Origin: JANQPX01 sp039197065
GTDB lineage: Bacteria; Pseudomonadota; Alphaproteobacteria; Geminicoccales; Geminicoccaceae
NCBI GenBank assembly: GCA_039197065.1
Contig: JBCCUL010000040.1
Span: 1 to 64,000 of the forward strand
Direction: 5' to 3'
DNA: 64,000 nt
The notes below the pieces were generated by a model. The model was not told the DNA's origin and made no database searches. It saw nothing but the letters and a program-made list of their open reading frames with translations. Position numbers and translations under genes: made by a program. Shown here in pieces: positions 1-8,672 of the stretch (its first letter is position 1; every line of letters begins with the position of its first letter).

Positions 1-361
1 CCATCAGGGTAGCGGGAGACGGATAAGGAGCGGTGAAGGACTGAGAATACAAGGCAGGTGGCGATGGCTGCTCGCCCTCATTCTTCGAACCGCAGGTGCG
101 CCGCCAAGCTAAAGGGCGCTATCTGTCGGTTTGCGGACGCGAGCCAACGATGGGTGTAGAGGGTATTGAGTGCCAAAACCTGCCTCCAAGACCCAGGACA
201 CCAACGTCGTTTCGACCACCAGGACTCTATTCTGACAAACACCTTCTCATTCATTTCATAAATAATGGTTAGGCATTTTGGCCGTCTACCGTGATAAATG
301 CGAATGGGTGACATTGGGTTCAGGCAGCGTTCCGCATGCCCTCTGAACGAAGGAGGAACCA
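1..361. other. Gap before first gene; no gene recognised
   Basis: No credible coding region is seen here. The stretch ends in a strong ribosome binding site (AAGGAGG) just before the gene at 362. At 263-271 it contains TAATGGTTA, whose exact reverse complement recurs at 2975-2983 in the divergent LysR promoter region, so it may carry a binding site for that regulator. Confidence 0.5.
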
Positions 362-928
362 ATGACGACCTATGCACCCCATAGCATTGAAAGCGCGCCG
401 GACGCGTCCAAACCCATACTGAAGGCAGCGAAGGCGAAACTCGGCTTCTTGCCAAATCTCATGGCAACAATGGCTGAGTCACCGGTGATGGTGGAAAGCT
501 ATCTGACGCTGATGGGTTTGTTTGACAAAACAGATCTTAGCGAAACCGAGCGCCAGATAATTCTGATGACCAATAATCGCCTGAACGGCTGCAGCTACTG
601 TATGGCTGCGCACACGGCGGTCTGCAAAATGGCCGGTGTCGATGAGGGCGTGATCGAAGCTTTGCGCAGCGGCAAACCTATCGATGACCCCAAGCTCGAG
701 GCATTGCGTCGATTCTCCGCCATCATTCATGAGACGCGTGGATGGGCATCTAAGGAGCAGGTCGAGGCATTCCTCGCGGCCGGTTACACCAAGCAAACCG
801 TGCTCGAGGTGATCGTGGGAACGAGCCTCAAGGTCCTCTCCAATTACACTACCCCAATCGTCAAACCGGAGCTGGATGCTGGGTTTGTGCCCTTGGCGTG
901 GGCTCCGGAGACGGATGCAGCTGCGTAG
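362..928 (+). CDS. AhpD-like carboxymuconolactone decarboxylase-family peroxidase-related protein
   Basis: This 188-residue cytoplasmic protein belongs to the AhpD/CMD alpha-helical family. It shows the redox signature of the AhpD branch, Cys77-x-x-Cys80-x3-His84, inside NGCSYCMAAH. In AhpD this thiol pair and histidine relay electrons to, or act as, a hydroperoxide reductase; the exact substrate here is unknown. The ATG at 362 is preceded by AAGGAGG at ideal spacing. It starts a run of redox genes (an SDR, a LysR regulator, a peroxiredoxin and a membrane redoxin follow), which supports a role in peroxide or electrophile defence. The alternative is a generic CMD-domain protein of another pathway, but the intact CxxC argues for redox chemistry. 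Confidence 0.85.
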   Translation: MTTYAPHSIESAPDASKPILKAAKAKLGFLPNLMATMAESPVMVESYLTLMGLFDKTDLSETERQIILMTNNRLNGCSYCMAAHTAVCKMAGVDEGVIEALRSGKPIDDPKLEALRRFSAIIHETRGWASKEQVEAFLAAGYTKQTVLEVIVGTSLKVLSNYTTPIVKPELDAGFVPLAWAPETDAAA

Positions 929-1070
929 TGTTCACCCAGGGCCTGCTGGGCGGCCAAGCTAATACCAAAAACGGAAACCTGAAGCCGGTCGGTCCAGCGA
1001 TCCTGCGCTGAACGTCGTGGGATGGATAGGTGACACCTGATCAACCTTCACACCGTGAAAGGAAACGCAG

Positions 1071-1805
1071 ATGACCTACAACCTCACCGGAAAAACAGCC
1101 CTCGTAACGGGTGGCGCTCGAGGGATCGGTGCTGCCATCGTCGAACGGTTTGTCGCAGAGGGCGTCAAAACGGCCTTCACCTATGTGAGCAACAAGGACG
1201 CCGCCGACAGCCTTGCTGCCCGCCTCGGCGATGACGTCGTCGCGATACAAGCTGATGCCGCCGACCCCGATATGACGGCACGTGCTGTGGAGAAGGCTGT
1301 CAAAAGCTTTGGCCATATCGACATCCTTGTGCACAACGCCGGCATTTTCCGTACCGGCCCCATCACCGAAGCTGATTTTGACGCATACCGTCAGCAATTC
1401 GCAATCAATGTGGACGGCGTCTACGCCGGCACCCATGCCGCCGTGCCCCACATCCCCGATGGCGGACGGATCATCGTGATCTCTTCCGTGAACGCGAAAC
1501 GGATGCCCTTCGAGGGCTTCGCTGCCTACGGCGCGACCAAAGCCGCGGTCACGGCCTTGGTCAAGGGATGGGCGCGCGATCTCGGGTCTCGCGGCATTCT
1601 GGTCAATGCGGTGCAACCTGGCCCGGTCGACACCGATCTCAATCCCGCGAGCGGGCCCTTTTTCGAGCCTGTCTCGGGTCTGACGGCGTTGAAGAGGTAC
1701 GGAAAGCCAGCGGAAGTTGCCAACCTTGCGGCGTTCCTGGCCAGCGATCAAGCGAGCTACATCACCGGTGCGGCCATCGACGTTGACGGTGGTATGGCCC
1801 TTTAG
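1071..1805 (+). CDS. SDR family oxidoreductase
   Basis: A classical short-chain dehydrogenase/reductase of 244 residues. The NAD(P)-binding motif TGGARGIG lies at residues 13-20, the structural HNAG at 88-91, and the catalytic Tyr153-x3-Lys157 in AAYGATK with serines near 138. The C-terminal ITGAAIDVDGGMAL tail is typical of the 3-oxoacyl-ACP reductase-like branch. The ATG at 1071 has GAAAGGA upstream. It lies 142 bases after the AhpD-like gene on the same strand and upstream of the convergent LysR gene. Such SDRs often reduce quinones or carbonyls in stress clusters; the actual substrate cannot be read from the sequence. Confidence 0.9.
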   Translation: MTYNLTGKTALVTGGARGIGAAIVERFVAEGVKTAFTYVSNKDAADSLAARLGDDVVAIQADAADPDMTARAVEKAVKSFGHIDILVHNAGIFRTGPITEADFDAYRQQFAINVDGVYAGTHAAVPHIPDGGRIIVISSVNAKRMPFEGFAAYGATKAAVTALVKGWARDLGSRGILVNAVQPGPVDTDLNPASGPFFEPVSGLTALKRYGKPAEVANLAAFLASDQASYITGAAIDVDGGMAL

Positions 1806-2068
1806 TGGAATGACCACATCATTTGATTCTGACTGTCAAAGCCCAAATCGGCGGTATAATCGCAAGTTTTTTGAGGGGCGCAGAGGGAACCTTCCAAAGT
1901 GGTCGGACCACCAGCGTCAAGGTCAGGGGAGCGGTTCTTCAGAGCCGCCTCCCACCCGATCCAGCAGAATGGGGCTTTCCGATCATCGTAACTTCTGGAT
2001 TCTGAATGAGGTCATTCTCGATGACGTTGTCGGAAACCCTACGGCCTCATCATGATCGTCGCTGGCGC

Positions 2069-2962
2069 TCAGTCTTCATAACCACGGAAAGACTTCACCA
2101 TAAAGTCCGCAAAGGCGCGAGCGGAGCGCTTGGCCGACTGCCTGTTTGGCAGAACCGCATTGACCTCGATTCTACCAAGGTCCCAGTCCGGCAGGAGCTG
2201 AACCAGCGCGCCGCTTTCGATCTCGGCTTTGCATCCCCAAAAGCCGGTGGAGATGATCCCCATACCGGCCACGGCAGCGGCCGTCGTCCCCTCGTTCACA
2301 GTGACCATCAACTGACCGTCAACGCGCACGGAAAGGGTCTTGCCGTCCTTCTTGAAAATCCATCCGGAAGAGCGGACGCTTGAGGGGCCCAGAATGACCT
2401 GGTGTTTCGAGAGGTCGGGCGGTTTTCGTGGTGTTCCAACACGCTCCAGGTAGCCAGGCGACGCCGCGATGACACGCCGCGGCGCGCCGAGCTTTCGTGC
2501 CACCATCGTGGAATCTTTGAGCTCGCCGTATCGGATGGCGACGTCGATCGACTCGCTGATCAGCTCCTGATGTGAATCCGTCAGCACAAGATCGACACGC
2601 AGGTTCGGATATTCTGCAACAAAGCCGGGCATGCGGGGGATAATCTCGCGCGTCGCAAAGCTGGTCGCCACGCCAACTCTCAGCCGCCCGGTCAGCTCGC
2701 CTGTGCCGCGGGCACTATGCTCGGCTTCCTCCAACGCGCCCAGTATCGGTTCGATCCGTGCGAGATAGTCTTCGCCGGCCTCGGTTAACCTCACCGCATG
2801 GGTGCTTCTGACGAAAAGCGCGACCTGCAGTTCTTTTTCCAGGTTGGAAATGATGCGCGAGGCCGAGGGCTGCGAAAGACCGATCTCTTTACCAGCCGCG
2901 GTGAAGCTGCCTGTTCTGGCGACCCGGCTGAAAAGCTGCAGTGAGGAGATACGCTCGACCAT
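2069..2962 (-). CDS. LysR family transcriptional regulator
   Basis: A 297-residue LysR-type regulator. The N-terminal winged helix-turn-helix covers about residues 1-60 (SSLQLFSRVARTGSFTAAG, then LSQPSASRIISNLEKEL). The rest is the periplasmic-binding-protein-like effector domain (GRLRVGVATSF onward). It is divergent from the peroxiredoxin-like gene at 3083 with 120 bases between, the usual geometry for a LysR protein controlling its neighbour and itself. TAACCATTA at 2975-2983, just upstream of its start, is repeated in inverted form before the gene at 362, so it may control the whole 0.3-5.7 kb cluster. The effector is unknown. Confidence 0.93.
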   Translation of the reverse strand: MVERISSLQLFSRVARTGSFTAAGKEIGLSQPSASRIISNLEKELQVALFVRSTHAVRLTEAGEDYLARIEPILGALEEAEHSARGTGELTGRLRVGVATSFATREIIPRMPGFVAEYPNLRVDLVLTDSHQELISESIDVAIRYGELKDSTMVARKLGAPRRVIAASPGYLERVGTPRKPPDLSKHQVILGPSSVRSSGWIFKKDGKTLSVRVDGQLMVTVNEGTTAAAVAGMGIISTGFWGCKAEIESGALVQLLPDWDLGRIEVNAVLPNRQSAKRSARAFADFMVKSFRGYED

Positions 2963-3082
2963 TTGAATTTCGAATAACCATTAGCCAAATTCACTGGCTA
3001 CCAGCAATAGGGAGAATGAGCAACCTTCACTCCATCAAGGCCGGAGCCAAGCCACCCGGCACAGACCCGAAGGAGTGAAGCC

Positions 3083-3745
3083 ATGTCTCTGCAAGATCAA
3101 CTGGATGCCTTCAAGGCCCAATTCAAAACCCAAGCCCCTGCAGAAGCTTTCGACGCCTTTGCCCGTTCGACACAAGAACTGATCGATAGCGGTCAGGCCG
3201 AGCGCGCCGTCAAAGCAGGCGACACCGCCCCCGATTTCACGCTGACGGATCAGGATGGCAACGCCGTTGCGTTGAAAGATCTGCTGGCGAAAGGTCCAGT
3301 CGTCCTGTCCTTCTACCGCGGCGTCTGGTGCCCTTACTGCAACATCGAATTGAAAGCCCTGGAAGCAGCCGCCGATGACATCCGTGCACGCGGTGCGTCC
3401 CTGGTCGCCATTTCCATGCAGGGTGCTTCCGACAGCCGCAAGTCGCAGCGCGACAACAAGCTCAGCTTTCCGATCCTGACGGACAAAGCCGGTGACTTAG
3501 CGGCCAAGTTCAGTATCCGCTGGACGCTTCAGGATTACGTCATCCCGATTCATCAGGGTTTCGGCGTCGAACTGCCACGCATCCATGGCGATGGTGAATG
3601 GAACCTGCCGATGCCGGCCCGCTACGTCATCGATACCGACGGCTCGGTTGCCTACGCCGAGGTCAACCCCGACTACACACGCCGCCCCGATCCCAGCGAT
3701 CTTTTCCCGGTCCTGGAAAAGCTCGCGCTCGTACCGGCTGAATAA
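3083..3745 (+). CDS. Peroxiredoxin-like (AhpC/TSA family) protein
   Basis: A 220-residue thioredoxin-fold protein. After an amphipathic N-terminal extension (about 45 residues) comes the AhpC/TSA core: APDFTLTDQDG at 49-59, then FYRGVWCPYC with Cys83 and Cys86. The first cysteine matches the peroxidatic position of this peroxiredoxin-like subfamily; the second gives a CxxC pair. It probably reduces peroxides with thiols from thioredoxin or glutathione. GAAGGAG lies before the ATG. It is divergent from the LysR regulator and leads a rightward run with the membrane redoxin at 3935 and the hydrolase at 4795, so LysR control is likely. Confidence 0.9.
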   Translation: MSLQDQLDAFKAQFKTQAPAEAFDAFARSTQELIDSGQAERAVKAGDTAPDFTLTDQDGNAVALKDLLAKGPVVLSFYRGVWCPYCNIELKALEAAADDIRARGASLVAISMQGASDSRKSQRDNKLSFPILTDKAGDLAAKFSIRWTLQDYVIPIHQGFGVELPRIHGDGEWNLPMPARYVIDTDGSVAYAEVNPDYTRRPDPSDLFPVLEKLALVPAE

Positions 3746-3934
3746 CACAGCAGAACGCTCAGATACCCTCCCGAAATGCGCCACACCCAGCGCCTCGGGA
3801 GATGAGCGCACCAATAACGCCGTGCCGCCCGGAGCCGGACGAGCACGGTCTGAAACACGGCCTTCAGCGACAGGTTCGAGACGACGTAACCGGAGCGCGG
3901 TGCCTCGGCGAGAAGACAAGAACGGAGATCTGAC

Positions 3935-4783
3935 ATGAAAAACAAAATCATCTTGCCGCTGATCCTGATCAACATGCTCTTCGGCGTGGGCTCTGTGATC
4001 ATGATCGCGGTGTCTGGCGGAAGCCCCATCTGGATTGGGTCCATGATGGCGACAATCCCACTGCCATTCTTCCTAATGATCATGACCAATGTCTTTGGGA
4101 GGACCCGCACGACCGCGCGGCTTCCTTTGGTCCAGCTGCTCAGCCTGGCCGGTCTCGGGCTTGTGCTCTATGCGCTCTATGGCCGTGGCGAGCCCCCACA
4201 AGCGCCTGCAGGCTTTCTTGCCCTCGTCATCGCCGTCATCGGTGCAGTGTTCGTGCAGTGGTATGTCTGGGTCTATTCAAGCTACGGCCGCAAGAAGAGT
4301 GCCGCCATCGTGAAGGGCAAGCCACTTCCGGAACTGCAATTCAAGCGACTGGACGGTACCCCCATCACCTCAGCCTCCTTCGCAGGATCGAAAACGCTGA
4401 TGGTTTTCTTCCGCGCCAACTGGTGCCCGTTCTGCATGGGACAACTCAAAGAGGTTCTGGCGAAGGCCGATCGCCTGGAAGAACATGGCGTAAAGGTGAA
4501 ATTCATCTCCAACCAGAGCATCGAACATTCGCAAGAATTGGCGAAGAAACTGAACCTGACGGCTCATTTCGAAATTCTTCGGGATGCCGATCTCCGTGCA
4601 GCCAAAGCCCTGGGCATCGAAGACATCGGCGGCACCCCTGCCGGCATGTCGGCCTATCCCAAGGATACCGTCAAGGCGACGGTGATCGCGCTTGCTGAAG
4701 ATGGTGCAGTCATCTTCGGCGATGAGACGGACAATTATCGCGTCCGGCCACACCCAGACACCTTCATGCATGTTTTCCAGTAA
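3935..4783 (+). CDS. Membrane protein with C-terminal redoxin domain
   Basis: This 282-residue protein joins a membrane region to a thioredoxin-fold domain. Four hydrophobic segments are visible at about 4-25, 33-53, 63-82 and 92-114. A redoxin/AhpC-TSA domain follows from about residue 128 (GKPLPELQFKRLDG), with the active-site NWCPFC (Cys154, Cys157). It probably performs thiol or peroxide chemistry at the inner membrane. The side on which the redoxin domain sits is not certain from sequence. GGAG lies before the ATG and the next gene starts 11 bases after the stop, suggesting co-transcription. The CxxC arrangement resembles that of the soluble homologue at 3083. Confidence 0.85.
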   Translation: MKNKIILPLILINMLFGVGSVIMIAVSGGSPIWIGSMMATIPLPFFLMIMTNVFGRTRTTARLPLVQLLSLAGLGLVLYALYGRGEPPQAPAGFLALVIAVIGAVFVQWYVWVYSSYGRKKSAAIVKGKPLPELQFKRLDGTPITSASFAGSKTLMVFFRANWCPFCMGQLKEVLAKADRLEEHGVKVKFISNQSIEHSQELAKKLNLTAHFEILRDADLRAAKALGIEDIGGTPAGMSAYPKDTVKATVIALAEDGAVIFGDETDNYRVRPHPDTFMHVFQ

Positions 4784-4794
4784 GGGGGAGAGCC

Positions 4795-5700
4795 ATGTCT
4801 AGCAAGTCATTCAACAGGCGCCAATTCATCGACACGATGATTGCGGGAACAGCTGCCCTTTCAACGCGTGCTTTGGCTGCAACCCAATTCGAGGTCGGCG
4901 GCTCACCGGTGATCGCCCTCTCCGACGGGCACTACATCATGCCGTCAGATTTCTTCCTGGGAACGCCAAGAGCGCTGCGAGATCAGCTTGGTGATCCGGT
5001 GAAGATCGCCGCGAACACTTTTGCCTACCGTGCAGGCGATCGAACATTCCTATTCGATGCCGGCGCCGGTCTGGGCGATTTCATCACACAAAATTTCCCG
5101 ACGGCGAGCCGGCTGCCAGCCGACTTGAACGCCGCTGGGATCGTCGCCGAAGAGGTCACGGACGTCGTGATCACGCACATGCATCCCGATCACGTCGGCG
5201 GCGTGGAGGCTGAGGGAAAGCCAGCCTTTCCCAATGCAGCTGTTAATATCGCAGAAACCGAGTGGACCTTCTGGAACGCCGATGGGTTTGCGACGTCGGG
5301 CCCCGAAGACATGCTCCCGATGATCAGAAGCGTTCAAAAAACGTCGCGTGCCGTCGAAAACAATGTGGTGTTGCACAGTGGTTCAGCTGATCTCGGTGAG
5401 GGCGTGAGCCTTCTTCCAGCTCCAGGCCATACACCAGGGCACACTGTCATTCTGCTGGACAGTGGCAACGAGCAACTGATGATCATCGGCGATCTCGCAG
5501 TTCACGAAGACGTCCACTTCACAAACCCCGACTATGGCTGGGCGCTGGACGTCGATAGAGACGCGGCCGTCAGTTCACGCAAGACTTTGCTGGATATGAT
5601 TGCAACCGAGGAACTGATGATCGCTGCTGCTCATGTGACCGAGCCCGGCCTGGGTCATGTCGAGCGCGATGGTGACGGCTATCGGTTCGTTCCTCTGTGA
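4795..5700 (+). CDS. Exported MBL-fold metallo-hydrolase
   Basis: A 301-residue metallo-beta-lactamase-fold enzyme with a Tat-like N-terminus: NRRQFIDTMIAGTAAL followed by an Ala-rich cleavage region (TRALAA). The metal-binding motif THMHPDHVGG (His128, His130, Asp132, His133) is intact. Further metal ligands are likely in APGHTPGHT and in GDLAVHEDV. It probably binds two zinc ions and acts in the periplasm. Relatives are hydrolases of lactones, glutathione thioesters or similar compounds; the substrate here cannot be inferred. A GGGGAGA ribosome binding site precedes the ATG, and a hairpin at 5712-5747 probably ends the transcript. Confidence 0.9.
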   Translation: MSSKSFNRRQFIDTMIAGTAALSTRALAATQFEVGGSPVIALSDGHYIMPSDFFLGTPRALRDQLGDPVKIAANTFAYRAGDRTFLFDAGAGLGDFITQNFPTASRLPADLNAAGIVAEEVTDVVITHMHPDHVGGVEAEGKPAFPNAAVNIAETEWTFWNADGFATSGPEDMLPMIRSVQKTSRAVENNVVLHSGSADLGEGVSLLPAPGHTPGHTVILLDSGNEQLMIIGDLAVHEDVHFTNPDYGWALDVDRDAAVSSRKTLLDMIATEELMIAAAHVTEPGLGHVERDGDGYRFVPL

Positions 5701-5711
5701 TTGTCAACCGC

Positions 5712-5747
5712 ATGCCGATCGACGCCAATGTGCTGCGCGATCGGCAT
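5712..5747 (+). terminator. Hairpin after the redox cluster
   Basis: Perfect 10-base arms, ATGCCGATCG at 5712-5721 and CGATCGGCAT at 5738-5747, enclose a 16-base loop 12 bases after the stop of the hydrolase gene. There is no strong T-run after it, so the terminator role is inferred from position. Confidence 0.45.
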
Positions 5748-5928
5748 CCGGTAGGATTGGGTGTGAAGAGGCCCTGTCAAACCCTGCGTTTTGGAACGTT
5801 CGTTTTGACCGTTTTGGGTCACGATTTGTCCTTGACCCGACAAACGTAGCGTCCGCTATTCTTAAGAACTCCAGTCATTCGATGATCTCCGTTCATCCTG
5901 AAAGCTCCATCCAGAAGGGAGAGGAAGG

Positions 5929-6564
5929 ATGCGGAAGAGCCATCAATCGAAGAAGCCCTCTAATGAGAAACGGCCCTGGAACATCGGACGGCTTCTTGGT
6001 CAGAAACCACCTCTGAAACGTAAGGATATCTGGGCCATCCGGGTTTGGCTCCAGCTCGAAGGGCTGAAACGCGACCTGGCGCTCTTCAATCTGGCGATCG
6101 ACAGCAAGCTGCGGGGTTGTGATCTGGTCGCGGTCAAAGTCACCGATGTCTGGATCGGCGATGGCATCGCCACCAGGGCCATGGTCGTCCAGAAGAAGAC
6201 CGGTCGGCCTGTTCAGTTCAAAATTACAGAGATCACCCGCGACGCTATCAAAGCATGGTTGAAGGTGATGCGTCATTGGGACGGCGGATATCTGTTTCCG
6301 AGCCGCATGCGTTCCAACGAGCACCTGTCGACCAGGCAATATTCGAGATTGGTGAAGGCATGGGTCAAAGCCATCGGCCTTGATCCACAGATCTATGGAA
6401 CGCACTCCATGCGTCGCACGAAAGCAACATTGATCTATCGTCGGACCCACAACCTTCGCGCCGTTCAGCTCTTGCTTGGCCATACCAAGTTGGAAAGCAC
6501 GGTGCGGTATCTCGGCATCGATGTCGATGATGCACTTGAGATTGCCGAGGAAACTGAGATCTAA
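5929..6564 (+). CDS. Small phage-type tyrosine integrase/recombinase
   Basis: A 211-residue tyrosine recombinase that is essentially the catalytic domain, without a full arm-binding or SAM-like N-terminal region. The complete active site can be read: Arg62 (KLRGCDL), Lys90 (KKTGRP), His159-x-x-Arg162 (THSMRRT), His185 (LLGHTKLES) and nucleophile Tyr194 (TVRYLG). It should cut and rejoin DNA at an attachment site. It lies upstream of two terminase genes and the tRNA-Lys gene, so it is probably the integrase of a phage or phage-derived island. Stand-alone short integrases of this type are common in proteobacterial genomes. The reading frame looks intact. Confidence 0.9.
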   Translation: MRKSHQSKKPSNEKRPWNIGRLLGQKPPLKRKDIWAIRVWLQLEGLKRDLALFNLAIDSKLRGCDLVAVKVTDVWIGDGIATRAMVVQKKTGRPVQFKITEITRDAIKAWLKVMRHWDGGYLFPSRMRSNEHLSTRQYSRLVKAWVKAIGLDPQIYGTHSMRRTKATLIYRRTHNLRAVQLLLGHTKLESTVRYLGIDVDDALEIAEETEI

Positions 6565-6825
6565 GACTAAGACAGGGCTCCATGCGGTCGCCCCATTGTC
6601 ATCTCGCTGGTGACTGATCTTCGCCAGAGAGCCGGCACGTCAAGCGATGTCCTATTGGGGTGGCCGCTCATCAGCACAGTCCCCAAGCTGTAAAACAGGC
6701 CCCTAAAACGAAGGTCTGGCACCAGGTTTCCGCCAAGCCCTTGGCGTGGTTCCTGCTGCTTGAAACTAATTATTTTTATCAATAAAATCATACAGTTGAC
6801 TGCATTTCAGCTATCTGTATTAATC

Positions 6826-7281
6826 ATGAGAAATCAAAATGTTGGTGCAGTTCTTTTGTCAAAGTTGACACGTAAGCGACGGCAAAAAGCCTTGGAGCTC
6901 ATCAGCTCGGGCGAGCACATCATCGACGTTGCCGATGCCATCGGCGTGACGAGACAGACATTGTACTACCATCGAAGGACGGATCCCGACTTTGCTAAGG
7001 AGTGGGACGAAGCCGCGGATATCGGAGATCTCATTCAGCTCAGCGAATGCGAAAAGGAAGCTGATTTTCGTGGCCGCCTCGGCTGGCTCGAGCCGAAGTT
7101 CTATGAGGGACGCATTTGCGGTTTCGTTCGGAAATACAGCGACGGCCTGCTGCTCGCGCGTCTGAAGGCGCTGGCGCCCCAAAAATATGGCGACAAGACC
7201 AAAGTCGACGCGACCTTGAACAGGCCTGAGGGCATTGTCCTCGAATTTGTCTCTGCCCATGCAGCGGATCAAGATACCTGA
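6826..7281 (+). CDS. Phage terminase small subunit-like protein
   Basis: A 151-residue protein read from the ATG at 6826 (MRNQNVGAVLLSK); an in-frame ATG at 6760 would add 22 hydrophobic residues that do not fit the family. The N-terminal half has a helix-turn-helix, ISSGEHIIDVADAIGVTRQTLYYHRR, typical of terminase small subunits that recognise packaging DNA. The C-terminal part (LLARLKALAPQKYGDKTKVD) resembles the region before the portion that contacts TerL. It overlaps the terminase large-subunit gene by 23 bases, the usual phage order. The region just upstream is AT-rich compared with its surroundings, consistent with transfer. Confidence 0.75.
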   Translation: MRNQNVGAVLLSKLTRKRRQKALELISSGEHIIDVADAIGVTRQTLYYHRRTDPDFAKEWDEAADIGDLIQLSECEKEADFRGRLGWLEPKFYEGRICGFVRKYSDGLLLARLKALAPQKYGDKTKVDATLNRPEGIVLEFVSAHAADQDT

Positions 7282-8437
7282 TCCCTTCCGGGATCTTCTG
7301 CGGCCGGCCCGCTACAAGGTCTATTATGGCGGACGGGGCTCGGCGAAGAGCTGGAGCTTTGCTACCGTCCTCTTGGCGATGGCGGCCAACCGGCCACTCC
7401 GAATCCTCTGCGGGCGCGAAATACAGCTCAGCATTGCCGACAGCGTTAAGCGCCTGCTCGACGACCGCATCGGCGCCCTGGGCCTCAGTGGCTTCTACAC
7501 CAGCACCAACAGCGAGATCACTGGCGCTAATGGTTCAGTGTTCTTGTTCGCCGGCCTCAAGCACAACATCACCAAGATCAAATCGGTAGAAGGCGTGGAT
7601 ATTGCCTGGCTCGAGGAGGGCGATCGGATTTCCCGGGAGAGCCTCGACATTCTGATCCCAACGATCCGAAAGCCCGGATCCGAGATCTGGATCACGTTCA
7701 ATCCGAACGAGGCAACCGACCCGGTCTATGAAGACTTCGTCCTGGCCGGTCCGGCCCGCACCAACGCCATCGTCAAACAGGTGAACTATAACGAGAACCC
7801 GTTCTTTCCCGAAGTGCTGCGCGATGAGATGGAATGGGACCAGGCCCACGACAACGCAAAATACCTTCATGTCTGGGAAGGGCGCACGAGGCAGCGCCCC
7901 GACAGCCTAGTGATGCGCAACTGGCGCGTGGAAGAGTTCGAAACGCCGTCCGAAGCCATGTTCCTGTTCGGCGCCGACTGGGGCTTCTCTGTCGATCCCA
8001 CTTGCCTGGTACGCCTGTGGGTCGATGATGACGCCAGGCGCATCTATATCGACCACGAGGCTTGGAAAGTTCACTGCGAGATCGAGGACCTGCCGGCGCT
8101 ATTCGACACCGTGCCAGGGTCAAGAGAATGGCTGATCATCGCAGACAGCCAGCGGCCGGACACGATCTCGTACATGCAAGGCCAAGGTTTCCAGATCTGG
8201 CCAGCCAAGAAAGGCGCTGGCTCAGTCCAGGACGGCATCGAATTCGTCAACAGCTACGAAACCATCATCCACCCGCGGTGCCAGCACACCATCGACGAGT
8301 TCAGCAGCTACCGCCACAAGGTCAATCCGCAGACCGACCAAGTCACGCCGCTGATCGAGGACAAGAACAATCACACCGTCGATGCGGTGCGGTATGGGTT
8401 GGAGGCGATGCGAGGAGCACGAGTGGGAGTTTGGTGA
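7259..8437 (+). CDS. PBSX-family phage terminase large subunit
   Basis: A 392-residue terminase ATPase/nuclease, taken from the ATG at 7259 (MQRIKIPDPF); an ATG at 7235 is also in frame. The Walker A motif GGRGSAKS is at residues 24-31 and a Walker B-like stretch VDIAWLEEGD follows. The C-terminal half is an RNase H-like nuclease domain (FGADWGFSVDPT, then IIADSQRPDTI, and DKNNHTVDAVRYGLEAM near the end). It would package phage DNA into a procapsid. No portal, capsid or tail genes follow: the coding run stops and tRNA-Lys begins 160 bases later. The gene is therefore full length but orphaned within a prophage remnant or a minimal mobile element. Confidence 0.9.
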   Translation: MQRIKIPDPFRDLLRPARYKVYYGGRGSAKSWSFATVLLAMAANRPLRILCGREIQLSIADSVKRLLDDRIGALGLSGFYTSTNSEITGANGSVFLFAGLKHNITKIKSVEGVDIAWLEEGDRISRESLDILIPTIRKPGSEIWITFNPNEATDPVYEDFVLAGPARTNAIVKQVNYNENPFFPEVLRDEMEWDQAHDNAKYLHVWEGRTRQRPDSLVMRNWRVEEFETPSEAMFLFGADWGFSVDPTCLVRLWVDDDARRIYIDHEAWKVHCEIEDLPALFDTVPGSREWLIIADSQRPDTISYMQGQGFQIWPAKKGAGSVQDGIEFVNSYETIIHPRCQHTIDEFSSYRHKVNPQTDQVTPLIEDKNNHTVDAVRYGLEAMRGARVGVW

Positions 8438-8596
8438 TCGCTGGAACTCAGATTCTGGCATGATCGCACTGTATCGGATCAAAAGATACAAAAGTCTTCG
8501 ACCGCACTCGAAATCCATTTGATGACTGGGTGATGACTAACTGCCGATGGCAGTCTCGGCTCAGCCATCAAAATCCACCTAACCTATTGAAAAGAT

Positions 8597-8672
<76 letters not shown>

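Noticed and set aside
1823..2055. Open frames after the first SDR gene
   Set aside because: Short, overlap each other and the LysR gene, and have no protein-like pattern.
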